Assembly (NCBI GenBank): GCA_003290165.1
Contig: QNQO01007593.1
Coordinates: 16,316-80,315, forward strand
Direction of reading: 5' to 3'
Source: Berberis thunbergii
Lineage: Eukaryota > Streptophyta > Magnoliopsida > Ranunculales > Berberidaceae
DNA: 64,000 nt
The notes beneath the pieces are model-generated. The model ran no database searches. It was given only the letters and a program-made list of their open reading frames with translations, and had not been told where the DNA came from. Made by a program: the position numbers and the translations under genes. Positions 45,675-57,105 of this stretch are shown one piece after another. Within the stretch, counting starts at the first letter, position 1; every line of letters starts with the position of its first letter.

Positions 45675-47000
45675 TTTTTTTTTTTTCCATTAAACCTCCA
45701 GTCGCGAGGGGCAACTATGGAATGTCAGACCTTTATTAATTATTAAAAAAATGATTTACAATCGATACGGGGGTGCATTACGACTTTACCCGTAGAAAAT
45801 CAAAACACAAAATGGGACCAAATACGGTGCCCAATTCAAAATCTGCAAAAACCAATCACAAGACTGCCTAACTAGTCTAGGGCGAAAGAAAACGTCCACC
45901 TCGACGCGTCTCCTCGCTCCTGCAGCACCAATGGTACCGTGCAAACAATGCCATGTACTCGCAGCTACCTGCTCGACGCGCCTCAGCGCTCTTGCAGAGC
46001 AACCGTGCAGAACAGGGGACCCTGCTGAGTGTATTAGCTTTTGTATGCGCAGTGCTCTTGCATTCCGGCCAGCCTCGCTAATGGAGCAAAACAGGAAGAA
46101 CGCACAAAAGTTCCTGCGCGCAATGTAGACCTCGCAGCTGAATCACCCTCACCGCCCTTGCAGTCCAAAATGGAGCCACAAAACAGAGCCTTTGCAGGGC
46201 CTGTTTCAGAGCAGTAGAGCTCAAGGACTATCCGCATACCGCAAATCATCCGCATTCCGCAAAATCAAAACTGTGGCGACCCCACAGACTGCCCCAACAT
46301 GATCCTCTCATCCGAGTAAAAAAACATGTCCACTGTACGCAAGTCTAGGACGAGCCACTAAGAATTCCGCCTCTACTCCTCCCCATGGCGAATGTACGCC
46401 ATATGCAATCTGTCAAGCACTATCAAGTCTGCCACTCGCCTAGGAAGATCATTCCCATCGAAAGAAACAGTCATATAGTCTCGTTGGGCTCTATCCGCCA
46501 ATGCATCCGCCACCGCATTAGTCTCTCTATAGATATGGTGGCAATCTAACGTCATAATCGATGCCAACTGCTTTATTTCTTTCAGGATATTCTCCAAGTG
46601 CCAAGGGATTTTCAAGTTTTCTTTAAGCCAATCACAAACAAGCTCCGAGTCCGTTTGAACTACCACCTTTTTGAAACCTCAGGCGAGACAAAGACGGATG
46701 CCCTCATCTAGAGCCAAAATTTTCGCTTTATTATTGGATCCTGCCCCAAAGAATATTTGCTTTCCCACAACACAGAACCCCCTAGAGTCTCTAATGATCA
46801 CACCGCCAGATGCCTTGTTCTTACGGGAGGACCCATCCACATTAAGAACAACAAAATATGTCGGGGGAGGGATCCAAAAAACAATTCTGACTAACTTCAT
46901 TCGAACTGGGAGAACATGTAACCCCAAAGCCCGCAGGGGGGCCGTGTTACTTCTAACTTGCTTGGGAATAATAAAATTATTTGCCAATCGCAGAAGACTT
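45675..47000 (-). mobile_element. 5'-truncated LINE, RNase H end
   Basis: On the minus strand the A-tail is the T run at 45673-45686. A perfect 13-bp target duplication, TTTGATCGAGGTT, lies at 45662-45674 and 47001-47013. The 1.3-kb body has only the RNase H domain and the 3' end of the element, so reverse transcription stopped early. It abuts, head to head, the LINE that begins near 47240. Confidence 0.85.
46373..47000 (-). pseudogene. LINE RNase H domain
   Basis: On the minus strand: PPTYFVVLNVDGSSRKNKA with the first aspartate, AKILALDEGIRL with the glutamate, VVVQTDSELVCDWL with the second aspartate, and YRETNAVADALADRA with the last. This is the plant LINE RNase H (RVT_3) fold. One in-frame TGA at 46679-46681 is the only interruption. 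The frame runs past 47000 on the upstream side, but that part lies beyond the target duplication and is probably host DNA. Confidence 0.85.
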
Positions 47001-47239
47001 TTTGATCGAGGTTGACTATCATTGTAGGCGCGTACCACGCACAGTTTTTCTTTTTCTAATTGCCATTGCTCCAAATCTAACCATTGAGATGAGCTATGAT
47101 ATTTGGAGGCGCTTCACAAGCTGATGCCATACATTTCCTTTAAATTTTAGTGATCAATGAACTAAATATCTAATCCAAAACCTTTTGAATTCTTTTTTAT
47201 ATGTGGACCAAAGATCATTCTTGCAGGCGAATGATTCAA

Positions 47240-50200
47240 ACTAATTTGCCCGACCCATAGACAACACCCATCTCCGCCTCATAATTTACATCTCAAGACC
47301 AAAACGTTTAGATACAGCCTCACTAGGTGGAATAAGAGACTTTAAGAATATTAAGATGTACATATCTGACACACTCTCTTCCTTGGATAAACTTCAAAAA
47401 TCCTCCTTCGAAGGACAATGCCACAACCATCGCCTTGCTGGAAGAGCGACTCTCGAAACTTCAGCTTCGAGAGATGTTTTGGCGTAACAAATATGATTCC
47501 TTCGGGCTCAAATACGGTGACAAGAACACCAAATTCTTTCACCTTACTTCTTTGCTTCAGAGGAAACGAAACCTGATCCTTCGCCTAAAAGATGGCAATA
47601 ATGTGTGGCATTCCATACCGAAAACTGTTGGAGCCACCATTCATGACTATTTCTTTAGTATTTTTCAATCCTCTAATCTACCTTCTAATCCAGGATTCAC
47701 GTCTTATTCAATTCGATCATCTCGGAGGCGGATAGTGCAAGACTGCTAGCTATTTCCACTACTGCAGATATTCAGGTGGTCGTTTTTTATATGAGCAGTC
47801 ACAAAACCCCTGACCCTGACGGTTTTCACTTCTTCTTCCAATATTATTGGAATATTGTGAAAACGGATGTCTCAGAGACTGTTACGCATTTCTTCACTTC
47901 CAAGCAATTAGATCCTAAATTGAATGAAATTTTCATTGCTCTGATCCATAAAGTGGACAACTTTATCTCGCTGGATAAATTTCGTCTGATAGGCCTTTAC
48001 AATGTTATTTATAAAGTGATCTCCAAAATCCTGACCAACCACCTCAAACCTTTGTTCGATAATATTATTTCTCCTAACTAGGGAGCCTTCCTACGAGGTT
48101 GCTCGATAACGGATAATGTTAGTCTTGCACATGAAACTTTCTATCAGATGAAGCATATTTTAAAGAAAAACAAAGTTGGATGGCAATCAAAATGGATATG
48201 GCCAAAGCCCTATGATAGGGTAAGTTGGTCTTTTCTGGCTCAAGTGCTCAAACAACTTGGTTTTGCAAAATGATGGATTGATGTGATCAATCAATATATA
48301 TCCACGACCTTTCTCCAAGTCCTACTTAATGGTTCCCCCTTCATCCCATTAAGCCATCCAGGGGCATCCGCCAAGGCGATCCCCTATCTCCTTACCTTTT
48401 TCTTGTTGGTAGCATAAGCGTTATTCCGCCTTCTTTATAAGGCTGAAACAGAAAGCAGAATTCAAGGTATCGAACTTCAGAGATATTCCCTTTCGATCAG
48501 CCATATGCTCTATGTAGACGATCTGATGTTTTTCTACAGAGCCTCTTTAGCTGAAGCTCATGCAGTCAAAGATATTCTCCAGCAGTATTGTCTGGTTTTA
48601 GGTCAATGAGTCAATTATGACAAATCTTTTGTCTATTATAGATCCAATGTGTACTCGAAACATGCTAAAATGATTAATAGGATCTTGGGCATTATGAGTT
48701 ATAATCTTAATGATAAATATCTTGGATCCCCTCTTCTGCTTTTCAAGAAGAAAACTACGAACTTCCAATTTCTTATTAATAAAGTTAATGCTAAACTTTC
48801 TTCTTGAAAAACCAAAATCCTTTCACAAGCGGGTCGAACTGTGATGATTAAATCAGTTCTCAACTTGATCCCCATTTACACTATGTAAACTTTTATGTTG
48901 CCTTGCACAGTTTCAACAAATTTGGACCACATGGCCAAGGATTTTTGGTGGAATGGGGCGACAGATAGTGAGGCCATACATTTTTATACTTGGGATTGGA
49001 TTTGTTTACCCCAAATTCTCGGGGGTTTCAATATTCCTTCTCGTAGGAACAACAATTTTGCCTTATTGGTCAAGAACAATTAAATGGCCATCTTCTTTCC
49101 TCAGCACCACCAAACCCACCAATTCAATTCGCTCTATTTATGAGACAAGAATATTTTCCACTTAGGAAAACACCTCTCATTGGCTTCCTTCGCCTAGAGA
49201 GGGAACGACCCTTCTCAAAATGAAATGCTTTCTTTTATGGCAAATCATGTCTAAAAATCAAACCAACCTCTGGCTAAATTGTTGGGTCAAATCAAATATT
49301 GTACTTGCGGATTGTGTCCCTAACTCTTCTAATCTCAGTCTCCCTCGGTCTATCTGAGAGCTTTGGATCTTTCCTCCTAGAGGTTTGCTACAATGGAATT
49401 CAAAACTTATCAACTCTCTTCTTCCAGGTCCGGTGGCTAGGGATATTCAAGACATTTTAGTCTGAGCCACTAACACTCCTACAAACTTCTTTGGACTTTT
49501 GACAAAAAAGGAATGTTTTCGGTTAAGAGTGCAATGCGAACTTTCACCATGGATCATTTGGAAAACTCTACTTCCATTCTTCCCCTCCCATTTTTGGCCC
49601 TAAACTTTTGAAATCCATATGGAGAACCAAAGCCCCTCCCAGTGCTCTATTTCTCCACTGAAAAATTAGACAAAATTTGCTTCCCACGACAGCCAATCTA
49701 TCTAGGATCCATATCCCATTTAGGGCAGATGCACATTTTGTCATGCCCAGAAGGAAGATGTGCTTCATTTTTTTCTTCATTTGTCCTATAATTTCCTGAT
49801 TCTGGCTTCTTTCTCCTCTCCCTATCAATTAGGCGAGCCCAAATCTCAATCTTCACTCTGTTTTGAGAGCTTTCAAATACATGTGAGATTCGGCTAAAGC
49901 ACATGTTATGAATTATGATGAGATGTTTTTCCAGTTTACAATCATTTTTGTGATTATCTGGTATTTGTGTAATCAAACTATTTTCAACAACACCAAAGTC
50001 TCCCTAGGACCTTTGTATCACATTGTAATAATCTTTGGGATTCTTGGTCCTAGGAATGGTTCGGTAGCAGATCAGAATCAATCACTCCCTATTTTCTATT
50101 AGTCCCCCTTATCCTAGACACAACCATCACAGACAGACAACTTGTTTCTCGATCCTCTATAGAACTGAACGTAGCCTTAGTAGTCTCTTTTCCCGATTCT

Positions 50201-50770
50201 GGTCTTCACCTTCACGGCTTGTCCGGGACCAGATTCACTCAGCACGCACCCACATGCTTATTCTTATAGCAAATCACGTTCATCCATTTCCACTATGTTT
50301 GGATAGAGATATAATATTGTCAATTTTGATGTTTGCTTCTTTGAGTCTACCAAGGGCGGAGTGAGAGTTTCAGCAACCGACTTGGCTAAGAATGTTCTGG
50401 CCTCAGTTGCCTGTCAAATAGGAGAATAGTTTGTGACAACATGATGGCGAAAGGATACGCAGCTGAAGTGGCCTTATTGCTCATCTAGGCTCAACGACGG
50501 AGGGCTAGACTTCTTTTTGGCGACTCTGCAACCCTTATTAACCTCATCTAGGATAGTGAATCTCAACAGCTCTCTCATATGCATTGGGTCTGGCACCCTC
50601 TTATTTGTAATATTAAACACCTGCTTTTTATGATTCTCTTTTGACAATGTAAATATATATGTAGAGATCTTAATAGTAAGGCTCATCACCTGGCATCGGT
50701 TGCCGGCAAACTTGGTTCTAATAGTTCTTAGTTAGTGATATATTGCCCAAGACTTGTAACAAAAAAAAAA
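47240..50770 (+). mobile_element. decayed LINE with reverse transcriptase, zinc finger and RNase H
   Basis: On the plus strand the order is RT, zf-RVT, RNase H and an A-tail at 50761-50770, as in plant L1-type LINEs. The 5' part (ORF1, endonuclease) is missing or unrecognisable, so the left edge is approximate. No clear target duplication was found. Confidence 0.82.
47435..50731 (+). pseudogene. LINE ORF2: reverse transcriptase, zinc-binding and RNase H domains (decayed)
   Basis: FGLKYGDKNTKFFH (47500) precedes the RT. The RT shows KTPDPDGFHFFFQYYW, LISLDKFRLIGLYNVIYKVI- and LTNHLKPLF-like motifs (47800-48060), FLRGCSITDN (48100), the damaged palm motif WIWPKPYDRVSW and the catalytic MLYVDDLMFF (48505-48540). 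Later come SPLLLFKKKT, FWWNGATD and GGFNIPSR. A zf-RVT segment lies near 49600-49790 (SIWRTKAPPSALF...NLSRIHIPF). The RNase H end reads RDLNSKAHHLASVAGKLGS (50668-50725). There are many stops and shifts. Such proteins copy LINE RNA into DNA at a nicked target. Confidence 0.85.
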
Positions 50771-52598
50771 GAAGACCAAATGCTTCCTGACATGATCAAA
50801 ATTTGAATTCAATCAGAGCATTAGAAATCAAGCAACAAAACAAACCAAATATATGCATGCGGGATGCAAAAAAAAAAAAAAAAAACCATGTAGGGTATAT
50901 CAGTATATGCATATCTTGTGTCCTCGCAAAAACTGTAGTTCAAAAGAAACTTGCAATAAACTATTAGGATAACTAATAAATTTTCAGATGAAAAGTTCAT
51001 AGCGACCATATGCAACCCCATGCCATGCAAAGAAGGCACCATGGAAATATAAGAACAAAACTTGAATGGAGAAAATTCTGGCTTACCGGTGCAAGCAATA
51101 TTTTTGTATCTGAAAAGATACAAACAACACACCTTAAGTAAATAAAATAAATTTGGTGAACCAAAATCTACATCTGCACTAACAAAGTTGATGGAGCACG
51201 TGCGCGCACAATGGAGAGTGATGCACAACACAACCATTGACTCATTTCTCATACGTAGTTTTCTTGCAAATCTGCTTCAACTATTATCATACCAGTACTG
51301 GTTGGTACAGTAAATTCCAACATATATAAAAGACAATGCATGTGATATCACAAATTCTAGTGTATGATACTATACGAAAGCTGTCTGGGATTTATGTATA
51401 TAATGCATTAAATTAATTAAACACCTATAAATTAATAATACATACTTTCTCAATATAACACAGATCATGCTCTGTGTACTTTGTTCTATATATTCATTTT
51501 TTACTAAAAGTTCCCTATGATTAAATTCTCTAATTTATACAATATATAGTTTTGCTTTCTTTAATACAATTATAAAAAAATTGTTGATATCACACATTAA
51601 TTATTCTAGACTAATCAAAGCATGCACAATGAAAATCAGTACTAGTGATTTCATATATATAGCACGTCTTGATGTCGTCCAATCGCACTTGAAACAAAGC
51701 TCCGTCAGTGCAACCAATCATGAACGTTGATGTTTCTTGAAAACTCAATCGAATATTCATCAATGGCTGAGATACAGTTTGACCTTCTTGCTAGGCTTAA
51801 ACAATGTTGGTGTTATCAACATAATTATCCTCGTATATGGAATGTTGGAATCGAGAATTTTGCATTGCTGTTCTTAACACCCCAAGAAACTGTAATAAAG
51901 ATTTCTAAGCTTACGGATATAGCTTGGGATCTGTTTTACTTTTAGTTGACAGTGAAGCTATATTTAATTGTAGCGATTTGTGTGTTGGAAATCTTCTTGT
52001 CCAAGCTTTCAGTACTACCTCTAGATTCGTCCCTCACTCACAATTATTAATTCCATCTCATTTAGTAATCTCAAATCGGTATTTGTCCAGATTGGAACAT
52101 TGCACTGAGATCACTCTGGTAGCTAGATTCTCCATATCAGATGGAAGACACGACGATCATATCAATAACAATAACATGCGTATTAAGAACAATACATGAG
52201 AGATGCATGTGCATGCACCAGTGTTGCCATGCAAACTTAAGGCATCAATAAATCTTTCTTATACAATCTAAGATATTGAGCTCAACTTCATGTCCAATAG
52301 ATGAAACTGAATGTTTTAATCTAAAACGTATTAATTTCATGAAAATAACAAGTTTCGATCATTGGGGTACATACGGTTCTATTATTCTATATATCCTAAC
52401 ATCTTATCTGTATAAAGGGCATAAATTGATGTTATTCCCTTTCCTCTACCTGCATTACTAGTGGGTATAAACACAAAAGCTTCTTTATGCAAAGATATGC
52501 ACTTCTTTGTGCATCTGTTTCTCTCCTACATGCAACTTTTTTCAACATCAATCTATAGTACTGACTGCTTCCCCCCCAATGATTCCTCAACCATGCCA
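50771..52598. other. upstream region of the CEPR1-like gene
   Basis: AT-rich DNA without a supported gene. An A15 run at 50869-50884 has no transposon sequence I can attach to it. Open frames at 50821-51252 (minus), 51727-51945 and 51924-52199 (plus) have no domain. Promoter elements of the receptor gene are expected here but cannot be singled out by eye. Confidence 0.45.
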
Positions 52599-52606
52599 TT
52601 TATAAT
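52599..52606 (+). promoter_or_regulatory. TATA-like box before the CEPR1-like gene
   Basis: TTTATAAT lies 48-55 bases before the start codon and is followed by a CT-rich stretch typical of plant leaders. The implied leader of about 20-30 bases is short, so a more distant start of transcription is also possible. Confidence 0.3.
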
Positions 52607-52653
52607 CTTCATCTCTTCCTCGTCTTCTCTTCTACCCCAAAAACTCCTCTCCA

Positions 52654-55600
52654 ATGGCTCATCTTCCATACTTTCTCCTTGTCACTATGTTATGTTTTTC
52701 TCTCCTCACTCTGTCCTCCCAATCCATCATTAATGACCAATCTCAATTCTTCACTCTCATGAAACAGTCCCTCACAGGAAACTCTTTGTCTCAATGGAAA
52801 GTTGGCAATAAACATGCGAATTCTTACTGTAATTACACTGGGATCAGTTGTGATTCTCGTGGCTATGTTGTCCAGATTGATCTCTCTGGTTGGTCACTCA
52901 GTGGGAGTTTTCCGGACTACGTGTGTTCTTATCTTCCTGAACTACGTAATCTCCAGATAGGCCTAAATCAGTTTGATGGTCATTTCCCACTTGGTCTCAC
53001 CAACTGCACTCTCCTGGAAGAGCTCAATATGACCTCACTGTATCTCTCAGGATCACTACCAGATTTCTCACGGTTGAAATCACTCCGCTTGCTCGACTTG
53101 TCATACAACCGCTTCACTGGAGAATTCCCAATCTCTATTACTAACCTCACAAATCTTGAGGTTCTGAATTTCAACGAGAATGGAGATTTCAACTTGTGGA
53201 AGCTCCCGGAGGAGATTGCTCATTTGACGAAACTCAAACGTATGATTTTGTCGACTTGCATGTTGCATGGTCAGATTCCAAAGTCGATAGGAAACATGAC
53301 TACTCTAGTTGATCTTGAATTGTCAGGAAATTTCCTATCTGGTCAAATTCCAGGAGAAATAGGGAAGCTGAAGAACTTGCAACAGCTGGAACTTTACTAT
53401 AACCAGCATCTCACTGGCGAGATACCTGAAGAGCTTGGAAATCTTACGCAGATCATCGACATGGACTTGTCAGTTAATCAACTGAATGGTAAAATACCAG
53501 ATTCTCTCTGCAAGCTTCCAAATCTTCAAGTTCTTCAGATTTACAACAACAGCCTTAGTGGAGCAATCCCAAGTGAGATCGGGAACTTGACGAATTTAAG
53601 AATATTATCCCTCTACGACAACTACCTGACCAGCGAAGTGCCACCAGGTCTGGGAAAGTTCTCGCCAATGATTGGTTTGGATTTGTCAGAAAACCATCTG
53701 ACAGGGGAGTTGCCCAGTGAGGTGTGTAGAGGAGGTAAGTTGCTTTACTTTTTAGTGTTGCAAAATCTATTCACAGGCAGAGTGCCTATGAACTATGCAA
53801 ACTGCAATTCTCTTATTCGGTTTCGTGTTAGTTCTAACCGTTTGCGGGGACCAATCCCTGAAGGGCTTCTGAGTCTTCCTCATACTTCAATCATTGATTT
53901 GGGGTACAATCAGCTCCATGGTTCAATTCCAAAATCAATTGGAAATGCTAAGAATCTGTCAGAGTTGTTAATCCAAAGCAACAGGATTTCAGGTGTTTTG
54001 CCACCTGAGATTTCTCTAGCTGGCAATTTAGTGAAGATTGATCTTAGTTACAATCTTCTATCTGGTCCAATTCCTCCTCAAATCGGAAACTTAGGAAAGT
54101 TGAATTTGTTATCACTGAAAAATAACAAATTCAATTCATCCATCCCAAATTCTCTTTCTTTCTTGAAGTCTCTCAATGTTCTCGACCTCTCAAATAATCT
54201 CTTAAACGGCAATATCCCAGAAAGCATCTGCGAATTGTTGCCAAACTTCATCGACTTTTCAAATAATCATCTATCTGGTCCTATTCCTTCCACCTTGATT
54301 CAAGAAGGATTGGCAGAAAGTGTTTCAGGCAATCCTGATCTCTGTGTCTCGGACTATCTTAACACATCAGATTCAAAGTTCCCTGTCTGTTCAAAAGTGT
54401 ACATCCGAAAGAGGCTAAAGTATATCTGGGTGATTGGGGTTTCCGTGGTAGTTGTGATTGTCGGCTTGGTATTGTTTCTAAAACGTTGGTTCCGAAAGAG
54501 TTCATCATCAGAACAGGATGATACCTTATCTTCATCATCCTTCTCATATGACATAAAGAGCTTCCACAAGATCACCTATGACCAGCGTGAGATAATCGAA
54601 GCTCTAGTTGATGAGAACATTGTGGGGCATGGAGGATCTGGGACTGTGTACAAAATTCAGCTAAGCAATGGACAAGCAGTTGCAGTCAAGAAACTGTGGA
54701 GTCGAAAGACAAAGGATCCCGTGTCAGGAGACGAGCTATTCTTGGACAAAGAACTGAAGACGGAGGTCCAGACGCTTGGGAGTATCAGACACAAGAACAT
54801 AGTTAAGCTTTACAGCTACTTCTCAAGCTGGGATCTGAACCTTTTAGTTTACGAGTACATGCCAAACGGAAACTTGTGGGACGCTCTTCATAGGGGGAAG
54901 ACTGTTTTGGATTGGCCTACTCGACATACCATTGCACTTGGCATTGCGCAAGGTCTGGCTTATCTCCACCATGACCTATTGCCACCGATCATCCACAGGG
55001 ACATTAAGTCGACCAACATACTGCTCAATGCAGACAATGAGCCCAAGGTTGCGGATTTTGGTGTAGCAAAGGTCTTGCTAGTAAGAGGAAAGGACTCGAG
55101 CACTACTGTTGTTGCAGGCACCTACGGCTACTTGGCCCCAGGTAACCAAGTTACTTCTTAGTCAGCTCAATTCACAGAGTTGTTCATAACTCCACCCGAA
55201 TCTCAGAGTTTCATAATTTTCGTCTAGCAAGTTATTGTATTATGTTAAGAGATTGCCTGATACAGCGTAAGAATCATCAATAGGATAGTTAAAGTTTCAA
55301 AAAAAAAATTTATTGTCCTGATCAAGTTTATATTAATTAAGTTCCTGAACATTTAGTCTCCCTATAAAAATATTTCTAACCATATACTTTATTCATGTTT
55401 GCAACAGAGTATGCATACACATCCAAGGCAACAACAAAGTGTGACGTCTATAGCTTTGGGGTAGTTCTGTTGGAACTTATAACTGCAAAGAAGACCGTAG
55501 AGGTGGAGTTTGGAGAGAACAAGAATATTGTTTCTTGGGTTTCATGCAAGGTGGAAACCAAAGAAGGCTTAGCAGAGGTGTTGGATAAGCAATTATCCGG

Positions 55601-55805
55601 GTCATTCAGGGATGAGATGATAAAGGTGCTTCGAGTTGCAGTTAGATGCACCTGTGGAGCCCCTGCACTTCGACCAACCATGAAGGATGTTGTTCAGTTG
55701 CTCATCGAAGCGGACCCATGCAGGTTTGATTGTTGCAAGTCGTCATCATTCAAGCTCAAGGAAACATTAAATGAGACCCCAGTTAAGAATATATCTGAAT
55801 CGTGA
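52654..55805 (+). CDS. CEPR1: LRR receptor-like kinase, CEPR1/XIP1 orthologue, 2 exons, 961 aa
   Basis: CEPR1/XIP1 is a subfamily XI LRR receptor kinase at the plasma membrane. In Arabidopsis it perceives C-terminally encoded peptides (CEPs) for nitrogen-demand signalling and affects vascular development. Exon 1 is 52654-55141, exon 2 is 55408-55805; the GTAACC...CAACAG intron splits the codon for the E of the APE motif. Signal peptide about 1-24; LRR N-cap with CNYTGISCD (about 58-66); about 20 LRRs to 550, including LSTCMLHGQIPKSIGNMTTL and LELSGNFLSGQIP; membrane segment about 590-611. The kinase has GHGGSGTVY (about 657), AVKKLW with the lysine (about 679), IIHRDIKSTN (about 779), ADFGVAK (about 800) and GTYGYLAPEYAY. 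All catalytic residues are present and the frame is open. The usual family length is about 960-970. The start is the first ATG before a hydrophobic signal. Identity is by recognition of the sequence, not by alignment. Confidence 0.94.
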
Positions 55806-56950
55806 TTAAAGAGTAGTCCTAGAGTGTATGGGTGGTAAGTACGTTATAATATCTAATAAGCTTAGGAGTGTCGACTGGAGGGGTCTTAGGGTAAATTAGT
55901 TAGGTCTAACTGTCTACCTTAAACTTGAAAGAGAGATTTACATAGTTTTTCTTTTCTTTTCTTTAGTAAGAACATAAAAGTAGTATGAATATTCTGTTTC
56001 TTCTTTTTGTATTTCTTTTTTCTCGCAAGGATTTGGTAGAACATGAATAATTCAACTGCTTTGTAGCCACGCACAGCATCAATATCTTTAAAGACCATAC
56101 AAGACATCATTCTCAAGCTTTAGAGAATTCTGTTTTTTCCTCTCTTTTTCTTTTCAATCTTTACTTCATTAGAGTGAGCATAAACAAGTGAAGCTCAAAA
56201 GGCAGAGTGGGGAGGTTTTGCAATGAAGTGGATTCTTGATTTTTCAATCTCAAAGTTTGGCAAGATTCTTCAAGAAGGACCCACTTCCAATAAGCTAAAC
56301 ATTATCGGTTTGATTGATTAATTAGCATCTTCGTCTACATTTAAGTTATGAACATCGAAGAAAGTAGAGAACTTTCTTTCAATCTCAACTTTTCTTTGTG
56401 AGTGCTAGTTCTTTTATATAGTTCATAGGGTGAGGATGCTAAGCATAGAATAGAGAAGCACTAGTTTTAATACCCGTAGATAGTGTGCAATGAACCCCAC
56501 TTGCAAGAGAAATTTGTTAAGAAAAGTGTTACAAGTGAGATACAGGCTGCTTCCATTGTCGAAAGCATTTAGTGATGCATATGTAAACAAGTTCTCGCAC
56601 AACTATTTGCATGGCCACATTAAGAAGAACAACACTATAACCAGAACTAAAGAGTAGTCTAGACATTCCAATTGCAAGTCAGGATAACTATTCGCTGTGT
56701 ACATGTTGTCTATTTTGTGGCTAAAAGGACAAATCCACTGAAGATGAAATATAAGAAGAATAAATGAAAAACAGAAACATATAGGAATTCATATATTACT
56801 AAGATGTGAAGATGACTCTTACGCTAGGCTACTATCATGAAAACAGATACAAGTCTAAGCAAGCAAACTTGGGTAAGTGAAAGAAAATGTTGCAGCGCAG
56901 AGAATGTATTTGGAATTCACTGTGTGGAAACGAAATACCTTTATAACTTT
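55806..56950. other. 3' region of the CEPR1-like gene and intergenic DNA
   Basis: The 3' untranslated region probably covers the first few hundred bases. I see no strong polyadenylation signal by eye and no other gene. Confidence 0.45.
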
Positions 56951-56954
56951 TTCC

Positions 56955-57105
56955 GTCGAGTAAAGCTAGATGGCGAGGAAACCAGCGAGGGGAGCCATTC
57001 CCTCCCCTCGGGATGCGCACGTTAAATTTTCTTGCACGCATCCCAAGGGGAGGGAATGGTTCCCCTCACTCCCCTCGCTTTGGTTTCCTCTCTCATTTCC
57101 TCGAC
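56955..57105. repeat. GC-rich foldback (inverted repeat, arms about 45-50 bp)
   Basis: The left arm (about 56974-57017) contains GAGGAAACC, AGCGAGGGGAG and CCATTCCCTCCCCTCGGGAT. The right arm (about 57038-57090) carries the complements ATCCC, GGGGAGGGAATGG, CTCCCCTCGCT and GGTTTCCTC. The loop is about 20 bases. Outer GTCGAG/CTCGAC ends extend the symmetry to 56955-57105. No target duplication was identified. Confidence 0.8.

Noticed and set aside
47001..47074. N-terminal extension of the LINE RNase H frame
   Set aside because: It lies outside the 13-bp target duplication, so it is most likely host DNA that happens to stay open.
50821..51252. 143-codon open frame on the minus strand upstream of the receptor gene
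   Set aside because: It includes a phenylalanine run read from the A-run at 50869-50884 and has no family resemblance.
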